NCBI RefSeq assembly: GCF_037325665.1
Contig: NC_090253.1
Span: 16,249,658 to 16,313,657 of the forward strand
DNA length: 64,000 bases
Reading direction: 5' to 3'
Origin: Littorina saxatilis
Lineage: Eukaryota > Mollusca > Gastropoda > Littorinimorpha > Littorinidae
The translations under genes were made by a program, and so were the position numbers. The stretch's first letter is position 1. The number at the start of each line of letters is the position of its first letter. Below, piece by piece: positions 55,701 to 64,000 of this stretch. The notes under the pieces were generated by a model, which had not been told where the DNA came from, did not search any database, and saw nothing but the letters and a program-made list of their open reading frames with translations.

Positions 55701-58700
55701 GGAAGCATGCTGGGTATTTTCGTGTTTCTATAACCCACCGAACTCTGACATGGATAACAGGATCTTTTTCGTGCGCACTTGGTCTTGTGCTTGCGTGTAC
55801 CGAGGAGAGTCTGCACACAAAGTTGACTCTGAGAAATAAATCTCTCGCCGAACGTGGGGACGAACTCACGCTAACAGCGGCCAACTGGATACAAATCCAG
55901 CGCGCTACCGACTGAGCTACATCCCCGCCATTCACATGCGTATGAAAATCAGGGTTCAACTTCAAGAGAGACGGGCATGTAGCCTAGTTGTTATGACGTC
56001 TACCATCCTCGTGGAAGGTTTCGGGTTCGAATCCTGGCCACCCCTGGTGGGAGGGGGGGGGGGGGGGGGGGGGGGAGGATTTGTCTTATCTCCCAGGTCA
56101 ACTTATGTACAGACCTGCTAGTGCCTTATCCCCTTGCGTGTGTACACGCAAGCACAAGACCAAGTAAGCATCATGAATAAGATCCTGTAATCCATGTCAG
56201 AGTTCTGTGGGCTTTAGAAAGACGAAAACTCCCAGCTTGCATCCCCCGGAAGCGGAGTACATGTATGATTGCCTTATTGACGGGGGGAAAAGCGGCCATA
56301 CATGTAAACTGCCCACTCGTGCCTTTCAGAGTACGTGGGAGTGGCAGCACAGGTATGCAGAAGAAGGAGAACAAAAAGATGGGTTTAAGAGTTCTGAATT
56401 TAATTGTTTGGCAAGTCTTGATGTTGATGAATTTCACCTGTTAACCCTTTCGCTGCCAATCAAAACTTGCGTATGCATTCCTGACTGCCAGGGAATATTG
56501 GATTTCGGGGTGTAATAATTCACAAAAAATTCTAGCTCCAAACTGGCAGTAGGTAGGTAAGTAAAACCTATGTTATTTTTAAAGGAAATTGAACCAAGAA
56601 TCTGTTTTTAGTGTCTAATCATGGAAATAATAATTAGTTTGGCTTATAGTTATAGTTATGATAAATGATGTAATATGAACTTTTGAAAAATGAGTCCGGC
56701 GCATCTTCCGGTGCCTGTGGATCAAACACAGGTGGCTGTTTTGCTTGCTCCAAGAAAGGATTATAATCACTGTCATCTACCTGTTTCCAACGAATCGTCC
56801 GAAAGAAGATCTCCCCCTTCCCCTGTCAGTATCCATAATCATTTGCACTGCCTGTAGCGTCAGTCCGGCTTTGTTTTTCCCTACTACAGGGCCTAGCATT
56901 GTAAGCCGTTCGGCGTACTTTACGCCGAAATAACATCTCCAGTACGCGGAACTCGATTTGGTGTACGCCGAAATGCAAAAACCTGTTATTCCCAAACGGT
57001 AAACCCAAACAGTCCCAGCTTTCGTTTTGTGCGCCGTTCGGTTCAATTCTCAATCGGTTTGACAGTTTGCTTGAGCACGCACTTCCTCTTGCATCGCGCG
57101 AGCATGCTTTGTGCCGGTGTTTTGTGGCTCTAGACTTGAAATAATGTCTCGAAGCAACATTGTTGAACGTGGTCAGCCATTCAGTGACAAAGAATCCAGG
57201 TATTCCTGGAAGTGGGAATGGCACTTTTAGGCCAAATAACACAAGATTCTCAGTTTTCTTGTTTTCTGTCTGTGTTTTGCTTGTTGGTGAAGGCATAATT
57301 TAGTTGCTCAATCTTCTTTGGGGGGGTGGGGGGGGTGTCATTTTAGGTAAAAACCCCTGCGGGTTAGGGGGAAGAATTTACTCGATACTCCCCAGCATGT
57401 TGTAAGAGGCGACTAACAGATTCTGTTTCTCCTTTTACCCTTGTTAAGTGTTTCTTGTATAGAATATAGTCAATTTTTGTAAAGATTTTAGTCAAGCAGT
57501 ATGTAAGAAATGTTAAGTCCTTTGTACTGGAAACTTGCATTCTCCCAGTAAGGTAATATATTGTACTACGTTGCAAGCCCCTGGAGCAAATTTTTGATTA
57601 GTGCTTTTGTGAACAAGAAACAATTGACAAGTGGCTCTATCCCCTCTCCCCCCTTTCCCCGTCGCGATATAACCTGCGTGGTTGAAAACGACGTCAAACA
57701 CCAAATAAAGAAAGACATTTTAGGTAAAAAATCTCCAAAAAATCTTCAGACCCCCGCCTTTGTAAGCTGAACTCACTTTTTCCAATGCTAGGCCCTGCTG
57801 CTAGGGCCCGGTCGACTGTCACCGTTAGCCATTTTGACGAGTCGAGATTTCTCTCCCCTACCCTGTCGCCAAGGCCGAAATTAGCCTTCAGACGCAAAAC
57901 CGCGTCACCATTTATGTTTATTCATGAGAATGAGGTATCCTTCCAAGCCATTGGCTGCTATTTGTGTGTCAGTAGTGACGTAGCATTTCTGGAAAATTCC
58001 TGAACGGAGAAGACGGGTAAACCCGTCCTAAGGCGCTGCGGCTGCACAACCGCATGACGGGTTATACCCGTCATAAGGCAGTCAAGGGGTTAAAAGACAA
58101 AATATTGTAAACAGAGGCAAGTTCTTGATATTATATTCATTATTGAGAGTCATTAAAAAGTAGTTTGACACACACTGACTGTGTGCGTGCAGCAGCTGTG
58201 TCTGGGCAAGTTAAGATTGAGTTCAGGGGGGGGTGGTTCTTTTTGGCACTTACTGAACAGAAAAAGGAGATTTGAACTCAAAATGCTTTTGATTTTTCCA
58301 TTATTTCCATTCTAATAGTATCTAAATCTTCACACTGTGAAATGTTGAAAAGGTCCACTGTGAACGTACTTTGGACTTTTTCATTCTGTCACCACAGGGC
58401 ACAAAGTCAAAAACTGAAGGACTGTTGACATCATGATGCTATGATGTACATGGTTGATACACAGTGTGAGTCAGGGTACCCCTGACTCTAAAAAAAATGC
58501 AGTGATGTTTTTTGTGTGTAGAATGTTGGATTTTTGATTGCTTGTTAATTACCCCCTCCCCCCCATCATCCTTGTGAGAGGCTTATGTCTAACACAAATA
58601 AACCATCGTATTCGTATACTGTAGGCGGCTGCAGCAGCAGGACCTCAGGCAGCGGCAGCGCCGGACTTGGACGTGGAAGATGTGCCGTGCAGGACGGAGG

Positions 58701-60290
58701 CTGACCGCTTTGCCCGCATGGCCCACGACAAAGCGTTGGACCTCATCGCTCAGTATGACCCCGCTCTCTTTGTGCACAAGTGGGACATTGCTGCATTTGT
58801 GATGAAAATGGGTAAGTGCATGCCTGGGTGAACTTCAATCGTGAGCTGGCTCTCAGTCTCAATAAAGACTATTGTGATATTTCATTTATCATACCAGGTG
58901 TGTTTTTTGGTATTATTATTATGACACAAAAGGCAACCACTCTAGCAGAGGCAGGGATGGCCAAATCTCAAAATTGTTACTTGCCAGCCGGGCGAGTTAA
59001 ACTTCAAGAAAATCACTAGCCCGGCAGAAATGTCACTGGCCCGGTACATACCACAGTTGATCTGCAGTGTTTATATGGCTTGAAAACTCGATATTAAAAC
59101 CTAAAGTGGTGCATTTGACCAGAATTTTCATTGGCAAGCCGGGCGAGTTGCCAGGCGGTTTCTACTAACCCGGCGGATGTTTTACCCGCCCCTGGCGATC
59201 GAGCAGACGATTTGGCCATCCCTGAAAGGTGAAATGACAAAGGGCGCCAGGCTAAAACAGAATTCCATGTCAGTGTTACTCAACTCAACTCAACTCAACT
59301 CAAATTTATTAATCCATATGGAAATTATATTGTAACAATACTCATTTCCAATCAAAAGAATAAGAATGCATAATAAAAGAATAAAAAATAAAAAAAAATA
59401 AAAAAAAATTTCAGGAAATGGGAACAGGGATATAAGACAGTGTAACAAGGTGTATAGAGTTAGACCCAGATTCCAGGGATGAGCTTTGTGTGAGTAAGCA
59501 CTTTAAATTCCCCTGTTTGAATAGACGATTTTCGAAAATAACTCTGTCAGGATTTTCAACTGTCTGGAAGAGCGGGAGCCTCTTTACCTCAGACAAATAT
59601 TCACAAGTGACAACATCCCGAGCATGTTCCTCGCTTCTGATCAGCAGTTTATACTGCGATCAGGACAAACAACGAACTCTGATGTGTATGTTATGCAGCA
59701 CGCTCACAATATGAAAAACTGCGTTCATCGGAGTTCACAATTTTTTGCGGAAATGATCGCTGGCATGTAATGATCGCCTCACAGCGTGTTTTGATCAAGG
59801 TCATGAGGAAAATGTGTGCTTAACGAACACTTCCAGTGATCAGCAAACCATTGACTCCTGGCTCCTGGCTTGGTTGATTATATTTTTCGAAAGAAAATGG
59901 TATCATATTTAAGTTTTAACACAAGCTGCATAGCATACACATCATAGTAAGTCGTTTATAAGTCCCTATCGCAGGTGAAAGTCGATCAGAAGCGTGGAAC
60001 ATGTTCCGGATGTTGTGAAAAGCATGTCCGGTAAAGGGGCTCTTACTCTTCAAGACCTCTGAGTTATTTCTGGAAACCGTCTATTAGGCTCTGCTGATAA
60101 AAGTTTTATTGCAGCTACCACTAGCTGGACACGACGGCCCCATTCTTCACCAGAACTGGACTGGTCATCTAGACTGCAAACGCCAAGAAGAAGAAAAGAA
60201 TGAAAAGTGATTTGACTTTTTTTTGCTTCTGCAGGCCCTAACCATGAAGGCGTTTTGGCATCCCTTGCCACTGCCCTAGGCTGCATAACT
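52753..60290 (+). CDS. ADAD/Tenr-like protein, 5' part (dsRBD plus start of deaminase domain)
   Basis: Exons 52753-53140 (acceptor-like TTAG at 52741-52744), 55301-55368, 58625-58811 and a fourth from 60235. Junctions are GT-AG and phases (1, 0, 1) join in frame. Residues about 50-117 form a double-stranded-RNA-binding domain (NPVMCLNEMSQRL, then GFAYLCFVDGEPYGPGQGRT and KKDAKIKVARIFMD). Exon 2 is an Ala/Ser linker. Exon 3 (ADRFARMAHDKALDLIAQYD, then WDIAAFVMKMG) plus exon 4 (PNHEGVLASLAT) match the start of the ADAR/ADAD deaminase domain, in ADAD1 [31 protein letters not shown] before the dsRBD also matches ADAD1. Vertebrate ADADs are germ-line RNA-binding proteins needed for sperm formation and lack catalytic residues; whether that holds here cannot be seen. 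The catalytic His/Cys region is beyond or disrupted. Exon 4 has no clear donor. Confidence 0.8.
53165..53456. repeat. 30 bp GT-rich minisatellite, left part
   Basis: Unit GTGTGTCACTGTGTTTGTGT plus ACATGTGT, about nine copies in ADAD-like intron 1. It resumes at 54171-54240 after a pogo element. Confidence 0.95.
53459..54168 (-). mobile_element. pogo/Tigger-like transposon, internally deleted
   Basis: Termini CCGTACTTTTCGGACTATAA and TTATAGTCCGAAAAGTACGG are perfect inverted repeats, flanked by TA (53457-53458, 54169-54170). The TATAAGGCG word recurs several times near both ends (AATAAGGCGATG, ATAAGGCGACG). 710 bp, against 2-3 kb for autonomous pogo elements. It is inserted in the GT-rich minisatellite. 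Confidence 0.9.
53722..53881 (-). pseudogene. N-terminal helix-turn-helix fragment of a pogo transposase
   Basis: From ATG 53879-53881 (minus): MPKTKRASYDAAFKIKAIDL, then NRKAAFELGLNESMVRKWRK. This is the N-terminal CENP-B/pogo-type DNA-binding helix-turn-helix, with SYDAAFK and ESMVRKWR as family signatures. Homology stops at the RKQR that follows. The second HTH and the DDE catalytic domain are missing, so the element is non-autonomous. An intact DNA-binding N-terminus alone could act as a repressor in principle, but expression is unknown. Confidence 0.82.
54171..54240. repeat. 30 bp GT-rich minisatellite, right part
   Basis: Two more units of the same array directly after the pogo element. 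Confidence 0.93.
54433..55256 (+). repeat. 0.9 kb repeat family (TTTAGTCAAG), copy B
   Basis: From AGCCAGGTTTTGACTAAATG to TTTCGCCTTACGCGACTTG, with the core GAGCGATTCAGAGTAAACTA and the TGACGTCATATCCGGC centre. It lies in ADAD-like intron 1 and ends 45 bp before the acceptor of the 55301 exon. Confidence 0.88.
55369..55595. other. ADAD-like intron 2, nothing recognised
   Basis: G/A-rich unique sequence with weak similarity to the AAAGGGGGGA words upstream. Confidence 0.35.
55609..55930 (-). repeat. full-length tRNA-derived SINE (family II)
   Basis: Minus strand: A box TAGCTCAGTCGGTAGCGCGC, degenerate B box GAGTTCGTCCC, body AAAGATCCTGTTATCCATGT and GTTCGGTGGGTTATAG. Flanked by the 13 bp duplication TTCACATGCGTAT (55596-55608 and 55931-55943). 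The head is closely related to the family I SINE at 13792, while the body is the family II type. It lies in intron 2 of the ADAD-like gene. Confidence 0.93.
55967..56373 (+). repeat. tRNA-derived SINE (family II body, different head)
   Basis: Head with TAGCCTAGTTGTTATGACG and B box GGTTCGAATCC, a long G-run, then the family II body (AGATCCTGTAATCCATGTCA) and a GAAGAAGGAGAA tail. Its head differs from that of the neighbouring SINE while the body is shared. Confidence 0.82.
56445..58089 (-). mobile_element. second piggyBac-like element, decayed, with nested SINE
   Basis: TTAA on both sides (56441-56444, 58090-58093). The ends CCCTTTCGCTGCC and GGCAGTCAAGGGG are imperfect inverted repeats. Hairpins ACGGGTAAACCCGT and ACGGGTTATACCCGT lie near the right end. 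On the minus strand around 56700-56790 an acidic open stretch (DSDYNPFLEQAKQPP, DPQAPEDAPDSF) resembles the disordered N-terminal part of piggyBac transposases; no catalytic domain is present. A family V SINE interrupts it. It is in intron 2 of the ADAD-like gene. Confidence 0.65.
57354..57715 (+). repeat. SINE-like retroposon (family V), copy 2
   Basis: CCCCTGCGGGTTAGGGGGAA to CACCAAATAAAGAAAG, flanked by the 15 bp duplication CATTTTAGGTAAAAA (57339-57353, 57716-57730). It is inserted in the piggyBac-like element, so it is younger than that insertion. Confidence 0.92.
58094..58620. other. ADAD-like intron 2, 3' part
   Basis: Unique-looking DNA leading to the acceptor of the 58625 exon. Nothing else was seen. 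Confidence 0.4.
58952..59224. mobile_element. 273 bp hAT-like MITE
   Basis: The termini CAGGGATGGCCAAATC and GATTTGGCCATCCCTG are near-perfect inverted repeats. The interior has direct and inverted copies of GCCGGGCGAGTT and CCCGGC words. It is in intron 3 of the ADAD-like gene. Target duplication not clear (AGAGG against AAAGG). Confidence 0.75.
59225..60190. other. ADAD-like intron 3, mostly unannotated
   Basis: Contains a short (AACTC)n run (59280-59302) followed by A-rich sequence near 59380-59412, perhaps a retroposon tail in reverse. Otherwise nothing. Confidence 0.4.
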
Positions 60291-60410
60291 TCAGAAAATG
60301 AAAATGAATTTGATCTTTTTACATTTAGTCAAGTTTTGACTAAATGTTTTAACGTAGAGGGGGGAATCGAGACGAGGGTTGTGGTGTATGTGTGTGTGTG
60401 TGTGTGTGTG

Positions 60411-60445
<35 letters not shown>

Positions 60446-61320
60446 GTGTGTAGAGCGATTCAGACTAAACTACTGGACTGATCTTTATGAAATTTGACAT
60501 GAAAGTTCCTGGGTATGATATCCTCTGACGTTTTTTTCATTTTTTTGATAAATGTCTTTGATGACGTCATATCCGGCTTTTCGTGAAAGTTGAGGCGGCA
60601 CTGTCACGCTCTCATTTTTTCAACCAAATTGGTCAAGTAATCTCCGACGAAGCCCGGACTTCGGTATTGCATTTCAGCTTGGTGGCTTAAAAATTACTTA
60701 ATGGCTTTGGTCATTAAAAATCTGAAAATTGTATAAAAATTTTTTTTTAATAAAACGATCCAAATTTACGTTCATCTTATTCTCCATCATTTTCTGATTC
60801 CAAAAACATATAAATATGTTATATTTGGATTAAAAACAAGCTCTGAAAATTAAAAATATAAAAATTATGATCAAAATTAAATTTTCGAAATCAATTTAAA
60901 AACACTTTCATCTTATTCCTTGTCGGTTCCTGATTCCAAAAACATATAGATATTATGATATGTTTGGATTGAAAACACGCTTAGAAAGTTAAAACGAAGA
61001 GAGGTACAGAAAAGCGTGCTATCCTTCTCAGCGCAACTACTACCCCGCTCTTCTTGTCAATTTCACTGCCTTTGCCATGAGCGGTGGACTGACGATGCTA
61101 CGAGTATACGGTCTTGCTGCGTTGCATTGCGTTCAGTTTCATTTTGTGAGTTCGACAGCTACTTGACTAAATGTTGTATTTTCGCCTTACGCGACTTGTT
61201 TTGCTTCTGCAGGCCCTAACCATGAAGGCGTTTTGGCATCCCTTGCCACTGGCTAGGCTGCATAGCTTCAGAAAATGAAAAGTGATTTGACTATTTTTTG
61301 CTTCTGCAGGCCCTAACCAT
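60190..61320 (+). repeat. 97 bp tandem triplication of an acceptor plus exon fragment
   Basis: TTTGCTTCTGCAGGCCCTAA and the following CATGAAGGCGTTTTGGCATC occur at 60224 and 61202, and the first 20 bp again at 61299. The basic period is 97 bp (61213 to 61310). The 0.9 kb repeat copy C interrupts the second unit. Each unit carries the branch/pyrimidine tract, an AG acceptor and the first codons of ADAD-like exon 4. The second copy differs by a two-base deletion that creates an early stop, and the third is cut at 61320. Confidence 0.9.
60314..61197 (+). repeat. 0.9 kb repeat family (TTTAGTCAAG), copy C
   Basis: ACATTTAGTCAAGTTTTGAC through the GT and CTGT microsatellite, core GAGCGATTCAGACTAAACTA, TGACGTCATATCCGGC, to TTTCGCCTTACGCGACTTG. 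The uninterrupted neighbouring units give an insertion size of about 880 bp at a T-run. It is the best-preserved copy in the window. Confidence 0.9.
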
Positions 61321-61734
61321 AATTTAATATCATATTCTTACTCCGAATCACATTAGCATTGAGTCACCTGAGATGCTTATCACTGAAAAACGCTTACCCG
61401 GCTAAAGAATTTAAAGGGAAGCAACCCCATCACCAAAACGAAAGTGAAAGTAGCTTTGGTAATGGGCCAGTACACCGGGAGTTACCTCCCATACGGGTGT
61501 ATGCCACGTCACTTCCTCTAGGAACACGTGCCTATTATCATACGTCTTTTTCACCTCGGAGAGGACGGTTCACTTTTTGACGCTCTGTGGCTGACCTTGT
61601 GTGTTTGAGTGACACCCGCCGGCCACGTTACCCAGCTTGTCTGCTCGCCTTGCCTACAGTTTGGTGAGCTCGTTCCCGTTTGTTGTTGGTTGTTTGCGCT
61701 GTTTCGTTACTGTACGTTGTCCGTTTTTTACGGA

Positions 61735-62160
61735 CTTGTGTGTCAGTGACTTGCGTGTTTCGCCATTTTGTTGTGTGAGTTAGTTAGCTAACTCGTGTGA
61801 CTTTGCTAGTAGCTCTGCGTGCCCTCTTTCTGTTTGGGCAAGTGTAGCTTTAGTATTTTGTTGACGCGTAAGCGTGTGTGTTTACTGTGTTTTCAGTCGT
61901 TTTGACTTACGTTTCAGTAAATCTTTTTGGCTTTGCCACGTGTTGTTGACGTTTGTGTCAGTGTCTTGCGTGTCGCCATTTTGTTGTGTGAGTTAGTTTT
62001 CTAGCTCGTGTGACTTTGTTTGTAGCTCTCCGTGCCTCTGCTTGTGGGGCAAGTTTAGCTATAGTATTTTGTTAACGCATTAGTGCGTGTGTTTACTGAA
62101 TTTTCCAGTCGTTTAGACTTATGTTTCAGTAAATTTTTTCGCGTTGCCACGTGTTGTTGT
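61735..62160 (+). repeat. tandem duplication of about 215 bp in the retrotransposon leader
   Basis: Two units share GTGTGAGTTAGTT, AGCTCGTGTGACTTTG, TAGCTCTCCGTGCC-like and GCCACGTGTTGTTG words, with roughly 90% similarity. Confidence 0.88.
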
Positions 62161-62164
62161 CAAC

Positions 62165-64000
62165 ATGTCTGATTCAGACAAGCGCCGTGGCAAGTCGGAC
62201 CCCAAGGGGAAAATTAAGGCTAAGTCTTCCTCTTCCAAAGCAACGTTACTTGTTACAGACCAAGAGCGTAACACTTTGTTGGCTGTACCAATTTCGGCGC
62301 CTAGCGCTGTTACTACTTCTGCTTCTTTTGCGGCGCCTAGCGCTACTGTTACTTCTGCACCTGTCTCTACATCGGAGACTTCGTCTTCTTTGTTAGCACC
62401 TGGACAAGGTGCGTTGGTTTCCTCTCTGTTAAAGTCACTGGTTCCAGAAATCCGCAGCTTGGTGCAGGCAGAATTTCAGCGTTCCGTCGCCAGCAGTTCG
62501 GCGTTTCCGGCATCTGGCAGTGACGTCCGGGCATTGGCTTCCGTGTCTTTGTCCTCCACTTCCGGCTTGGAGCAGCGTCCTCCCTCTTCAGCGTCGGTTG
62601 GTAAGCAGAGCTGGTCCGATAGCCCTCGTGAGGCGCCTGGACGTTCTCCTTCGGGGGACAGCTCTTTCGCATCGGGTCACGACCGATACCTTGCTGATCT
62701 TTCATTTCCGGCGATAACCTACGAGGCCCCGGACTTGTTCGAACAGCGGCGGCAGTCGGTTTCGACTGCCGCATTTCCGGCACTTGCCGGAAGTGATGAT
62801 CCGTCCGCTCCGGCACGCTACGGCGGTCGCGGCAGGATGGAGTATTCACTGACTTCCGGTCCTTCCGGATCGCGAAGTCAACCAGTGCAGTCTTCACTTC
62901 CGCATTTTGCGGTTCCGTTGACTACACTTCCGGTTTCGGCCGGAAACGCTTCTTCCTCTTCTGGTGGTTCCTTCCGGATACCAGATAGTGGATTACAGCG
63001 TGCGCCTTCCGGCTTTCAAGCGCCTAGGCTTGAGCAGGCATCACTCCACTCAGTCGGGGGAGTGACGTCAGCTCATCCAGCTCCGGTTTTTGCGGATGGT
63101 CGTCCTGCTTACCCTTTACCTTCACAGGATTTTGGGCGGCAGGATGACGTTAGTGCTCAGGCTTTTCCGGTTTCCGGTTTGCCAGGGCATGCTTCTGCTT
63201 CCGGAACTGGTGACTTCGGTCAGGGTTCCACGTGTGACTATTCTGATGCTCCATCAGTGGTCAGCGAGGAGTCGCGGGGCGTGTTTCCGTCGAAGCTCAA
63301 GGCTGTTCTTGACGTCGCGGCGGAAGTAACGTCTCGTTATTTTCCTGAAGGGGTGGTGGCTGCGGACTCTTCCGCATCATTCGTTCCTTCTGCCATGGCG
63401 GACTTCCGGCCGGCACAGGAGGATGTTTCTTCCTTCCGGTTCGCCGAGTCTCCGTCAGTGGCTTACCAACTTTCGCATTCACTGGTTCGTCCAGCACATG
63501 CGGGGAGTGGTATTCGGCCGGTGCCTGTTCCGTTACTGCTTCCTTTTGGTCCAGTTCCGGAATCAGCTCAGCAGTGGGTGGCTTCAGCTGCCCAAGCCTC
63601 TTCCTTCGTGCCTACGGCCAATAGGAAGCTTGGCATGCCCAATCAGAGCCAGAATTGGCTGGCGTCTTTTGCACTCCCTAGGGCTACCCTTCCGGTTTCC
63701 CGGGAATTGCTGCCTCTTCTGACTAAACCGATCAAGCGTGATTCGGTTTTGCCGGTTTCCGAGGCTTCCCTCCTCTCTGCTGAGGAGGTTGGACGTCGGC
63801 AGATCGAACTGTCCTCCATTGCGGAGACTCTCGTTCGGGCTCTGTCTCGGGCATTGACCGATTCGCTAGTTCCTTTCACTCTCAGTGAAGAACAGAATGC
63901 GGACGATGTCTCTGCGCTTTTGGCCGCATTGGCCAAGGTCAATGAGGAACAATTGCGTCTTTCCTCCCTGCAGTACACCCAAGCGGTACTCTGCAGGAGG
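62165..64000 (+). CDS. gag-like first ORF of the retrotransposon (partial at window edge)
   Basis: 612 codons from ATG 62165 to the last base of the window without interruption. The protein is rich in Ser, Ala, Pro and Val and low in complexity over its first two-thirds. More ordered, helix-prone sequence follows near the visible end (about residues 520-612). The start is supported by the switch from a T-rich non-coding leader to GC-richer coding composition. No zinc knuckle or protease is seen in the visible part. Assignment to a DIRS-type gag is by overall character and the C-terminal helical block, not by a decisive motif. It is listed as part of a mobile element, not as a host gene. Confidence 0.6.
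   Translation, partial: MSDSDKRRGKSDPKGKIKAKSSSSKATLLVTDQERNTLLAVPISAPSAVTTSASFAAPSATVTSAPVSTSETSSSLLAPGQGALVSSLLKSLVPEIRSLVQAEFQRSVASSSAFPASGSDVRALASVSLSSTSGLEQRPPSSASVGKQSWSDSPREAPGRSPSGDSSFASGHDRYLADLSFPAITYEAPDLFEQRRQSVSTAAFPALAGSDDPSAPARYGGRGRMEYSLTSGPSGSRSQPVQSSLPHFAVPLTTLPVSAGNASSSSGGSFRIPDSGLQRAPSGFQAPRLEQASLHSVGGVTSAHPAPVFADGRPAYPLPSQDFGRQDDVSAQAFPVSGLPGHASASGTGDFGQGSTCDYSDAPSVVSEESRGVFPSKLKAVLDVAAEVTSRYFPEGVVAADSSASFVPSAMADFRPAQEDVSSFRFAESPSVAYQLSHSLVRPAHAGSGIRPVPVPLLLPFGPVPESAQQWVASAAQASSFVPTANRKLGMPNQSQNWLASFALPRATLPVSRELLPLLTKPIKRDSVLPVSEASLLSAEEVGRRQIELSSIAETLVRALSRALTDSLVPFTLSEEQNADDVSALLAALAKVNEEQLRLSSLQYTQAVLCRR

Larger units (their letters stand above)
61321..64000 (+). mobile_element. 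retrotransposon 5' part, probably DIRS-like (continues beyond the window)
   Basis: A distinct sequence begins after the truncated tandem unit at 61320; the true left end is uncertain (61321-61470). The leader (about 61470-62164) contains GGGAGTTACCTCCC and a tandem duplication of about 215 bp (61735-61950 and 61950-62160, anchored by CGCCATTTTGTTGTGTGAGT), followed by a long first ORF. The layout and the character of the ORF suggest the gag-like first gene of a tyrosine-recombinase (DIRS) retrotransposon; an LTR element is the alternative. The visible part looks whole and young. The polymerase, recombinase and right end are outside the window. Confidence 0.55.

Noticed and set aside
56826-57296. 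156-codon minus-strand frame as a host gene
   Set aside because: Falls inside the TTAA-flanked piggyBac-like element and has no recognisable domain.
57364-57576. 70-codon minus-strand frame (and its twin at 28797-29015)
   Set aside because: Both frames lie in the two family V SINE copies, so their conservation reflects the repeat rather than a gene.
62367-62897. 176-codon minus-strand frame
   Set aside because: Antisense to the long retrotransposon ORF; low-complexity shadow.

Overview
This is a nuclear genomic window from an animal, most likely a gastropod mollusc. The basis is spliced metazoan genes with GT-AG introns, many tRNA-derived and other short retroposons of types I associate with marine snails, very long CA/GT and GA microsatellites, and a dense mixture of DNA-transposon remains. 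The species call is inference; no ribosomal or mitochondrial marker is present. A 200-base run of N (16649-16848) marks an assembly gap.

Three host genes can be reconstructed. (1) A secreted or membrane-anchored metal-dependent cyclase/kynurenine-formamidase-like hydrolase on the minus strand (30946-34618): four exons, 296 residues, motif EHGGTHLDAPAHF. (2) Elongin B, ELOB, on the minus strand (43641-47273): four exons, 119 residues, the first coding exon being only the ATG. (3) The 5' part of an ADAD/Tenr-type gene on the plus strand (from 52753): one double-stranded-RNA-binding domain followed by the start of an adenosine-deaminase-like domain. Its fourth exon is present in three tandem partial copies around 60.2-61.3 kb and the rest is not in the window. 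A possible exon of an unrecognised extracellular protein lies near 28.0-28.2 kb (minus).

Layout. 1-9 kb: microsatellites, palindromic MITEs and a possible LINE 3' end. 9.5-11.5 kb: a tRNA-SINE beside an apparently intact Tc1-type transposon (9965-11473). 12-16.5 kb: two Helitron-like elements in opposite orientation, a SINE, and a 1.07 kb near-perfect palindrome nested in a MITE. 16.6-23 kb: the gap, CA repeats, a hAT-like MITE and SINE fragments. 23.2-23.8 kb: a mariner-type element with about 190 bp inverted repeats. 24.2-27.6 kb: a 1.2 kb G/T-only array followed by four different minisatellites. 28-35 kb: retroposons and the cyclase gene. 36-42 kb: a telomere-repeat-bearing MITE, an ordered ABAB satellite, a long-TIR element, a 64 bp minisatellite and LINE fragments. 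43-50 kb: ELOB with LINE debris in its intron. 50-61 kb: the ADAD-like gene, with piggyBac, pogo, SINE and 0.9 kb repeat insertions in and around it. 61.3-64 kb: the 5' part of a retrotransposon, probably DIRS-like, with a long uninterrupted first ORF running off the edge.

The genes do not form a functional cluster. The dominant biology is repeat turnover. Several insertions landed inside tandem repeats, whose other units preserve the empty site.
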